12,389 bases of DNA, taken from NCBI GenBank assembly GCA_002313415.1, contig DCBH01000026.1, forward strand, positions 11,433 to 23,821. The letters run 5' to 3'. The translations under genes were made by a program, and so were the position numbers. The notes under the pieces were generated by a model. The model was not told the DNA's origin. It was given only the letters and a program-made list of their open reading frames with translations, and searched no databases. The number at the start of each line of letters is the position of its first letter. Position 1 is the stretch's first letter. The stretch is from Flavobacteriales bacterium UBA1112. Lineage in GTDB: Bacteria > Bacteroidota > Bacteroidia > Flavobacteriales_D > Sanyastnellaceae. Positions 6,884 through 12,389 of the stretch are shown here, one piece after another.

Positions 6884-7917
6884 GTGAGGACATCAACTTG
6901 GTGGAATCGCAAAGCGAGGAGCTATTCGAGCATCATCGACTCGTGGCAGATCCTGGACAAGCTCCCCTCCGGGTGGACAAGTTCATCATCAACAAGGTGG
7001 CTCACCTGTCTCGCAACAAGCTTCAAACCGCGGCTAAGGCTGGGTATGTTCGCGTCAATGGTCATCCAGTCAAAAGCAATCACAAGGTGAAGCCTGCCGA
7101 CGTGGTGACGGTGGAATTGCCCCAACCTGTTTTTGAATTTGAACTGTTGCCTGAGCGAATGGACTTGGACATCATTTATGAGGACGATGATCTTTTGGTC
7201 TTGAATAAGCCGATGAATTTGGTTGTGCATCCGGGACACGGCAATTACTCTGGGACATTGGTGAATGGCATTCTTCACCATTTTCAAAATATGCCAAGTT
7301 TGCCTAATCAGCCTGAGCCTCGACCAGGATTGGTACACCGCTTGGACAAGGACACCACTGGATTGATGGTTCTCGGTAAGTCTGAGCGTGCGCTGACAGA
7401 CCTCAGTGAACAGTTTTTTGAGCGCAGGGTGAATCGACGATACTGGGCTCTGGTGTGGGGTGATGTGGTGAATGATGGCACAGTTACAGGACACATCGGA
7501 AGATCACTCCGAGACCGACGGATTCAACAAGTTTTTAAGGATGAACGCGAGGGCAAACATGCCGTAACACATTATCGGGTGTTGAAGCGGTTGGGGCCAG
7601 TTACCTTGGTGGAGTGCAAGTTGGAAACTGGACGTACCCATCAAATTCGCGTTCACATGCAATACATCGGACATCCTTTGTTTGGCGATCCAGTTTACGG
7701 GGGCAATGTTGCGGTGAAAGGTGCACAAGGTGGGAAGTACAATGCATTCTTGAGGAACATGTTTGAAGCTTTGCCCCGTCAGGCACTGCACGCAAAGACC
7801 CTCGGATTCGTCCACCCAGGAACTGGAGAGCAACAAGATTTTGAGTCTGACTTGCCGGAGGACATGTCGAATGCCATTGCCAAATGGACCAAATACATCG
7901 AGGCCTCCGGCCTATGA
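6880..7917 (+). CDS. rluD: RluD-type 23S rRNA pseudouridine synthase
   Basis: RluA-family enzymes isomerise uridines in large rRNA. The RluD type acts on helix 69 of 23S rRNA (E. coli U1911, U1915 and U1917) and aids 50S maturation. The 345 residues show an N-terminal S4 RNA-binding domain (about 27-85, with LRVDKFI and AGYVRVNG) and the RluA catalytic domain. The catalytic motif HRLDKDTTG is at 153-161, with D156 as the expected nucleophilic Asp. LETGRTHQIRVHMQYIGHPLFGDPVYGG near the C-terminal third is also diagnostic. Length and domain order are normal. I chose the ATG at 6880, whose ATGA overlaps the TGA of the upstream secreted-protein gene. The in-frame TTG at 6865 would only add DCPP. 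It is the last gene of the purL operon, and its stop lies 1 bp from the stop of the convergent ABC-F gene. The family is certain. RluD rather than RluA or RluC rests on the S4 domain and overall similarity. Confidence 0.93.
   Translation: MSEDINLVESQSEELFEHHRLVADPGQAPLRVDKFIINKVAHLSRNKLQTAAKAGYVRVNGHPVKSNHKVKPADVVTVELPQPVFEFELLPERMDLDIIYEDDDLLVLNKPMNLVVHPGHGNYSGTLVNGILHHFQNMPSLPNQPEPRPGLVHRLDKDTTGLMVLGKSERALTDLSEQFFERRVNRRYWALVWGDVVNDGTVTGHIGRSLRDRRIQQVFKDEREGKHAVTHYRVLKRLGPVTLVECKLETGRTHQIRVHMQYIGHPLFGDPVYGGNVAVKGAQGGKYNAFLRNMFEALPRQALHAKTLGFVHPGTGEQQDFESDLPEDMSNAIAKWTKYIEASGL
7901..7913. other. Short GC-rich inverted repeat at the rluD/ABC-F convergence
   Basis: AGGCC-TCC-GGCCT is a perfect 5-bp stem with a 3-nt loop inside the last codons of rluD, ending two bases before its stop codon. 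It could be a weak stalling or termination hairpin for the rightward operon, but no T-tract follows on the plus strand, so it is not an intrinsic terminator by the usual rule. No other hairpin stands out between the two convergent genes. Confidence 0.3.
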
Positions 7918-7918
7918 A

Positions 7919-9886
7919 TCAATTTGAGGTAAGACGCTCGACCTCCTCGATGGCTTTTTCCCAGCGGTTGATGGTGTCTTGCATTTCCCGTTGAACTGCT
8001 TCGTAAGCGTAAGCCAAATCTGTGACTTTATTCCTGTCTGACGGATCTGCCTCGGCCATCGCGGCATTCAGATCTTGCTGTTTCGCTTCAAGTTGAGCAA
8101 TGGTTTTTTCATGTCGTTCTACGGCATTTTTCGCTTTGCGAACCGCTTTTTCTTGGGCTTTTTTTGCCCTGTGGAGATCTCCACCAGAGGCTTGTTTTGA
8201 TTTCTTTTCACCCGACTTCGCGGACTTGGTGCGCTCAATTTTCACGACTCGGTTGGCTTCGTATGACGTGATGCTTGAGGCGTGCTTCTCATGCAGGAAT
8301 TGTTTGATGTCCCCGATGTACTGTTTCAATCCCGTGGGTGTGACTTCATATACGAGCTGGGTCATGTCGCTTAAGAAATCACGATCGTGAGAAACCACAA
8401 TCAAGCTCCCGTCAAATTGTTGAAGAGCCTCTTTGAGTACGGACTTGCTCTTGAGGTCGAGATGATTGGTCGGCTCGTCAAGAATCAATACGTTGTAGGG
8501 GTGGAGTAGCAACTTACAAAGGGCCAAACGCGCTTTTTCTCCCCCTGAAAGCACCTTCACTTTTTTCTCAATGTCATCACCAGAAAACAGGAATGAGCCC
8601 AGAAGACCTCTGAGTTGCTTTCGAATGTCTCCCACAGCGACTTCTTCCAGCGTTTCCATGACGGTTAGATTTCCGTTGAGTTCGTCCGTTTGGTTTTGGG
8701 CATAGTAGCCGATGTCCACGTTGTGTCCCACGTTCAGATGTCCTGCTGTGCAGTGTTCCTGCCCCACCAACATCCGCGTGAGGGTGGTTTTTCCCGCCCC
8801 ATTTTTCCCCACAAGCGCAACTTTTTCCTGTCGAGCCATGATGAAATCTAGGCCTTTGAAAACAGTTAACTCATCAAAGCACTTTTTCAGTGTTTTGGCT
8901 TCAAAAATCACTTTGCCAGAGCGTGGAGCAGGAGGGAATCGGAATCGAATTTGCATGTTCTCAGCAGCATCCACTTCGATGCGATCAAGTTTTTCAAGTT
9001 TCTTGATGAGACTTTGGGCGAAGGCAGCTTTGTTTTTCTTTGCTCTGAATTTGTTGATGAGGTCTTGAGTCTCTTGGATGTATTTCTGCTGATTTTTGGC
9101 AGCTTGCTCTTGTCGAGACCGCTCCTCCTCGCGCCATCGTTGATATGCGGAATACGGACCCTTGTAATCGTAGAGCTTGACGCCACCGATTTCTACGGTG
9201 CGCTTGGTCAGCGTGTCGAGGAAAACCCTGTCGTGTGAAATGAGTAGGATGGCACCTGGATGGTGAATCAGAAATCCTTCTAACCATTCGATGCTTTCAA
9301 TGTCAAGGTGGTTCGTAGGCTCGTCGAGTAACAAAAGGTTGGGCTGCATGAGAAGCAGTTTGGCCAACTCAACACGCATTTTCCATCCGCCGCTGAACTC
9401 CGACATTTGTCGAGTCATGTCGGAGATTTTAAACCCAAGACCTTGAAGGATGCGGTGGGTTTGTTCTTCGGTGCTTGAGGCACCAATTGCATCCAAGCGA
9501 TCATTGGCATCACTGAGTTCCTGAATCAAGTCGGCGTAGCTGTCACTTTCGTAATCAGTGCGTTCACCCACTTCCTTGGTCAGGGCGAGCAGTCGTGTCT
9601 CCAAGGACCTGACTTCCTCAAATGCCTGCATGGCAACTTCCATGACGGTGGATTCCTCATCGTGTTCCATCTCTTGCGGCAGGTATCCGATGCGGTAGTC
9701 TTTAGGTGTATTTACATTGCCGTTGGAAGGTTTTTGCAATCCAGCAATGATTTTCAGCAACGTGGATTTGCCTGCTCCGTTTCGGCCAACCAGACCAATT
9801 CGGTCTTTTGTGCCAATGGCCAGATTGACACCGTCAAAAAGCGTTCGATCCCCGAAGTGGACTCCCAGTGAAGTCAGATGCAGCAT
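7919..9886 (-). CDS. ABC-F family ribosome-associated ATPase
   Basis: This is a soluble twin-cassette ABC protein with no transmembrane segment. ABC-F proteins bind the ribosomal E site and promote translation of stalled or difficult sequences; some displace antibiotics. In the 655-residue form, cassette 1 has Walker A GRNGAGKS (34-41), signature FSGGW (164-168), Walker B/D-loop DEPTNHLD (188-195) and the switch His in SHD (H218). Cassette 2 has GKNGAGKT (360-367), LSGGE (446-450), DEPTNHLD (470-477) and H500. All catalytic residues are intact. The charged linker at about 243-310, including KFRAKKNKAAFAQSLIKKLEKL, is the P-site tRNA interaction motif region. A lysine-rich stretch and a coiled coil follow at about 550-652, as in Uup/YheS/YdiF-like housekeeping members. 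I chose the ATG at 9886 (MLHLTSLGVHFGDR); the longer frame starts with a GTG inside the terminator stem. Its paralogue group is not certain, so no symbol is given. The start lies 35 nt past that terminator. Confidence 0.95.
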   Translation of the reverse strand: MLHLTSLGVHFGDRTLFDGVNLAIGTKDRIGLVGRNGAGKSTLLKIIAGLQKPSNGNVNTPKDYRIGYLPQEMEHDEESTVMEVAMQAFEEVRSLETRLLALTKEVGERTDYESDSYADLIQELSDANDRLDAIGASSTEEQTHRILQGLGFKISDMTRQMSEFSGGWKMRVELAKLLLMQPNLLLLDEPTNHLDIESIEWLEGFLIHHPGAILLISHDRVFLDTLTKRTVEIGGVKLYDYKGPYSAYQRWREEERSRQEQAAKNQQKYIQETQDLINKFRAKKNKAAFAQSLIKKLEKLDRIEVDAAENMQIRFRFPPAPRSGKVIFEAKTLKKCFDELTVFKGLDFIMARQEKVALVGKNGAGKTTLTRMLVGQEHCTAGHLNVGHNVDIGYYAQNQTDELNGNLTVMETLEEVAVGDIRKQLRGLLGSFLFSGDDIEKKVKVLSGGEKARLALCKLLLHPYNVLILDEPTNHLDLKSKSVLKEALQQFDGSLIVVSHDRDFLSDMTQLVYEVTPTGLKQYIGDIKQFLHEKHASSITSYEANRVVKIERTKSAKSGEKKSKQASGGDLHRAKKAQEKAVRKAKNAVERHEKTIAQLEAKQQDLNAAMAEADPSDRNKVTDLAYAYEAVQREMQDTINRWEKAIEEVERLTSN

Positions 9887-9921
9887 GGTCGTGCAAGGTC
9901 GGGGTTGAATGGCAAGGGAAC

Positions 9922-9954
9922 AAAAAAGGGCCACACGCAGTGTGGCCCTTTTTT
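9922..9954 (-). terminator. Strong intrinsic terminator after gldN, symmetrical
   Basis: This is a perfect inverted repeat: AAAAAAGGGCCACAC (9922-9936), loop GCA, GTGTGGCCCTTTTTT (9940-9954). The stem is 15 bp, with nine GC-rich inner pairs flanked by A6/T6 tracts, so a T-run follows the hairpin on either strand. Leftward transcription from gldM-gldN meets it 18 nt after the gldN stop, which makes it the natural end of the gld operon. It is also only 35 nt before the ATG of the ABC-F gene on the same strand, so it may limit or regulate read-through into that gene. Confidence 0.93.
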
Positions 9955-9972
9955 ACTCAATCGAGTATCAAA

Positions 9973-10833
9973 TCAGTAGTGCCAGATGTCGTGCTCCAAA
10001 TTGAAAAGTTCTCGCTGAATTCGTTCACTTTCAGCCAATCCATCCAAGCCCTTGGCGTAGGAGACAATGGGGCGATTGAAGGAATTGTCTTCTTTGATGA
10101 TGTAACTCGAGAAGTAACGCTTTTGGAACAAATCTTCATAGGTTCGGCGCTGGGCGTCGTTGAACATGTTGTAGACCTCACTGTTCGCGAAAACATAACG
10201 GCATTCCGGATAATACAACCAGAAAAGAGGGCTGAAGCCCACACTGTTGCCGTCGATGTCGAAGTCCTCAAGCATCGGAGCGATTCCTATGATTCTGACG
10301 TAGCGCTCGCTGCGCTGGCGGTCCCAAATCCAATCTTCCTTGATGCGGTAGCGCGTGATTTTGTCGGAGGACAATTCATTGCTCTGTTGGATCGTACCAA
10401 TCACTTCTCCAAAATCATCGTATTGCTTCACAAGTGTGACGGGGTTCAGAATCTTTCGAATGCTGTCTTTGGACAGTGGAAATGTGAATTCATCGTCCTC
10501 ACCAATGGGACCTGCGCTGTATGCAACAAGGGAGCCTTCCACAAGCAACGCTTCACGCACGACGTCAAAGAGGTTTTGACGATCCTCGATAGGGTCGAGT
10601 GGGTAGTAGAAAGGATGATTGAATTTTTGACGCAAATCAATCTCCTGCCAAATGCGGCGCTTGTACATCACATCGGCCTCACGGAGGTGAGGGTAGGGGA
10701 TGACTCTCTTCGTGAGGTTGGTCTCTTTGACGTATGCACCATCCAATACATTTGGGGATTGTGCCGCACCTTCTTGCACCAATGCAAGAAAGGCAAGTGT
10801 CAAGGTCAAACAAGTGCAAAAGAACTGTTTCAT
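9973..10833 (-). CDS. gldN: Gliding motility / type IX secretion protein GldN (PorN)
   Basis: GldN (PorN in Porphyromonas) is a periplasmic T9SS component that associates with the lipoprotein GldK to form large rings under the outer membrane and contacts GldM. It is needed for secretion and, in gliding species, for movement. The 286-residue product has a signal peptide at about 1-24 (core CTCLTLTLAFLALV, cleavage GAA/QS). It carries family-diagnostic segments: READVMYKRRIWQEIDLRQKFNHPFYYP from residue 51, YRIKEDWIWDRQRSERYVRIIGIAP at about 162-186, and PLFWLYYPECR at 202-212. The family affiliation is clear by eye. It starts at the ATG at 10833, 10 bp after the gldM stop, in the conserved gldK-L-M-N order, and is followed by a strong terminator, so it is the operon's last gene. 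Whether the organism glides cannot be told, because T9SS occurs in non-gliders too. Confidence 0.96.
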   Translation of the reverse strand: MKQFFCTCLTLTLAFLALVQEGAAQSPNVLDGAYVKETNLTKRVIPYPHLREADVMYKRRIWQEIDLRQKFNHPFYYPLDPIEDRQNLFDVVREALLVEGSLVAYSAGPIGEDDEFTFPLSKDSIRKILNPVTLVKQYDDFGEVIGTIQQSNELSSDKITRYRIKEDWIWDRQRSERYVRIIGIAPMLEDFDIDGNSVGFSPLFWLYYPECRYVFANSEVYNMFNDAQRRTYEDLFQKRYFSSYIIKEDNSFNRPIVSYAKGLDGLAESERIQRELFNLEHDIWHY

Positions 10834-10843
10834 TGCAGGTAAG

Positions 10844-12389
10844 TTAGCCAGTGATCTTTAATTTCATCGGGGGCAAGTCGCGCTCGGTCCCGTCAGGCAT
10901 GGACACCAGGATGTCTTCCAAATAGATGATGTTTCCGCGACGAACACGCTTCAATGCTTCGCGTTGATCTGGAGTCAAGCGATTGTTACCTGATGGCAAA
11001 TCAGAGAACGAACCATCTTTCGCGATGCGCAGGGTGAAGCTCCTCACACGGACTTTCACGTCAAAATCAAATCCTTCCATTCGGGCTGCCACCGGTGCAA
11101 AGGAGAGGATTTCAGCTTTTGTGATGCCCTTGTCCGTCGGTTTTTTTCCTGTCCAAAATGCAACAGGGTCGGGAATGCGTTTGACCCGGAAGTTTTTCGC
11201 GGGAAGTGATTTTGTGCTGCCATCCGGAAGTTCAGCGGAAACTGTGATGTTTGCTTCTCGCACTGAGCTGTTTGAACTTGGCTCGACCACATAAGAACCA
11301 CCGGGTTGTTTTTTGATGGAGTGTCCGCCATCGATGCGCACATTGATTTTGTCTTGGGCCACACCTGGAACGGACACTTCAACAGGGTTCTCAACCCCAC
11401 GATAAAACACATTCATTTTGGTTGGTGAAACGACAAGTGCGGGCTCAGCAACTGTGATGGTTGGCGTGTAAAACGAGTAAGGCTCGATGTTGCCATCTGG
11501 ACCCTGATATCGAATCAATCCCTTGAAGTTCATGTCTCCCAAACTCATGCCGCGAGTAGAGATGCGAAGCTTACCCATACCGTCTGTTCCAATGTTGAGC
11601 CCCTCCATGCCCTCGTACTCGAGCATGCTGGAATCTCGACCATCCCACTTGTCTCCATCGACGAAGATGTCGGGCGCGTTTGTGGCATCGTATGCAGCCA
11701 ACAAAACATCTGCCCGGAATGAGTCTCCACGCAAAATGTAGTTGGACTCAGGGACCACGAGTGGCATGAGGTCTGTAAACTTGTAGGACTTAGCCTCAAT
11801 TCCACCGAGCAACCATGACAATACGTCTTCCTGGGCATCTTGCACATCCACAATCATCTTGGACATCAGAGGCATGACAGCAGCGAGCGGGACATCAAAG
11901 AAATTCGCGGCTTCCCACAGCACTTCTTTTCCATCTTCGATTTCATTGTCAAACGTAAAACGTTCATCAAGCTGGACTTTGATGTACTCAGGAAGCTCAC
12001 GAGTTTGGCCCTTGCTATCCACGAGTTTTACGCCTTTGAGGTAGTCTCGATAGAGTTCAAGGTTCTTGCGAAGTGCTGTCGCGCTCCAAGGATTGTTTTC
12101 GTCGTATTTGGGATTTTGGGGCTCTGAGCCCACCATAAACGCCGTCAGTTCTTGATACTCATCTTTTTTGCCAATGACAGACAGATTGATCGTGGTGTCC
12201 ATACCATTCTCATCTTTTCCAATGAAGTTGACAAAATCATTTTCGACAGCATCGTTGTACTTTCCCTCAGAGGTGGCCATGCAGCGACCTTTCAATTGGG
12301 TGATGTAATTGACCAAGTTGTCGCTGCGTTCACGAACCTCTCGAGCCTCGTCCATGAAGGGTCCAACCTTCTCCTTGTTTTGGTCATAT
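10844..12389 (-). CDS. gldM: Gliding motility / type IX secretion motor protein GldM (PorM), N-terminus beyond the window
   Basis: GldM is anchored in the inner membrane by one helix and spans the periplasm as a dimer. With GldL it forms the proton-driven motor that powers T9SS and gliding, and its distal domain contacts the GldK-GldN ring. The frame is open to the right edge: before the ATG at 12355 it continues as YDQNKEKVGPF, which matches GldM upstream sequence. That ATG is therefore internal and the true start lies outside the window. The visible part is 514 residues and lacks the N-terminal transmembrane helix. Segments such as VRERSDNLVNYITQLKGRC, an alpha-rich D1 region, then ESNYILRGDSFRADVLLAAYDATNAPDIFVDG and VSPTKMNVFYRGVENPVEVSVPGV in the beta-rich periplasmic domains, identify the family. 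The C-terminus MKLKITG is complete at the TAA (10844-10846). With the missing N-terminal part, the protein would be somewhat longer than the roughly 515-residue family norm. gldN follows after 10 bp. Confidence 0.95.
   Translation of the reverse strand, partial: YDQNKEKVGPFMDEAREVRERSDNLVNYITQLKGRCMATSEGKYNDAVENDFVNFIGKDENGMDTTINLSVIGKKDEYQELTAFMVGSEPQNPKYDENNPWSATALRKNLELYRDYLKGVKLVDSKGQTRELPEYIKVQLDERFTFDNEIEDGKEVLWEAANFFDVPLAAVMPLMSKMIVDVQDAQEDVLSWLLGGIEAKSYKFTDLMPLVVPESNYILRGDSFRADVLLAAYDATNAPDIFVDGDKWDGRDSSMLEYEGMEGLNIGTDGMGKLRISTRGMSLGDMNFKGLIRYQGPDGNIEPYSFYTPTITVAEPALVVSPTKMNVFYRGVENPVEVSVPGVAQDKINVRIDGGHSIKKQPGGSYVVEPSSNSSVREANITVSAELPDGSTKSLPAKNFRVKRIPDPVAFWTGKKPTDKGITKAEILSFAPVAARMEGFDFDVKVRVRSFTLRIAKDGSFSDLPSGNNRLTPDQREALKRVRRGNIIYLEDILVSMPDGTERDLPPMKLKITG

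Noticed and set aside
6922..7494. Minus-strand frame of 190 codons opposite rluD, and a 170-codon frame at 6278-6790 opposite the T9SS cargo
   Set aside because: Both lie wholly inside well-supported genes on the other strand, have no recognisable motifs and have no operon context.
9887..9934. Longer ABC-F form starting at a GTG at 9934
   Set aside because: The start codon would lie inside the terminator stem and the added 16 residues have no ABC-F character; the family N-terminus begins at the ATG at 9886.
9868..10842. Open frame of 324 codons on the plus strand, antisense to the whole of gldN
   Set aside because: GldN on the minus strand is unmistakable in family motifs, signal peptide and operon position. 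The antisense product has no recognisable domain and runs through the terminator hairpin. It is a codon-usage shadow.
12353..12355. ATG as the start of gldM
   Set aside because: The frame continues upstream to the window edge as YDQNKEKVGPF, which fits GldM, and the N-terminal membrane helix has not yet appeared. The ATG is an internal methionine.
1..12389. CRISPR array, insertion sequence, toxin-antitoxin, defence island or tRNA
   Set aside because: No spaced direct repeats, transposase motifs, terminal inverted repeats or cloverleaf-like segments were seen, and almost the whole window is taken up by identified core genes.

Overview
The window reads as core chromosome of a member of the Bacteroidota, most likely the order Flavobacteriales or a close relative. 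The main evidence is the gldM-gldN pair at the right end, part of the type IX secretion (T9SS) and gliding machinery found only in this phylum. A secreted protein with a type A T9SS C-terminal sorting domain supports this, as does the near absence of Shine-Dalgarno sequences before the starts. I see no insertion sequence, phage gene, CRISPR array, tRNA or rRNA. About 98% of the window is coding, and the longest gap without a gene is 151 bp (1728-1878).

Left block (1-1727, all minus strand). A likely three-gene operon reads leftward: dtd (D-aminoacyl-tRNA deacylase), a small MazG-like nucleotide pyrophosphohydrolase, and a large secreted Asp-box (BNR) beta-propeller protein that runs off the left edge. 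The spacings are 4 bp and then a 4-bp ATGA overlap. The first two genes are cytoplasmic quality-control enzymes; the third is exported.

Central block (1879-7917, plus strand). Divergent from dtd is a compact operon: purL (purine synthesis, small-type FGAM synthase subunit), a membrane-anchored protein with three PASTA domains and no kinase, a T9SS-secreted protein of unknown function, and rluD (23S rRNA pseudouridine synthase). Two of the three junctions overlap (TGATG and ATGA), so coupled translation is likely.

Right block (7919-12389, minus strand). Reading leftward: gldM (5' end outside the window), gldN 10 bp later, a perfect 15-bp-stem terminator, and then an ABC-F ATPase that acts on ribosomes. 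The ABC-F gene converges on rluD, with one base between the two stop codons. The rest of the gld operon (gldK, gldL) should lie to the right of the window.

Together the window holds translation and metabolic housekeeping (dtd, mazG-like, purL, rluD, ABC-F) interleaved with export functions (GldM and GldN machinery, one clear T9SS cargo and one probable exported propeller protein). No gene cluster here looks like an undescribed defence or mobile system. The least explained parts are the T9SS cargo and PASTA protein in the purL-rluD operon, and the terminator just upstream of the ABC-F gene.
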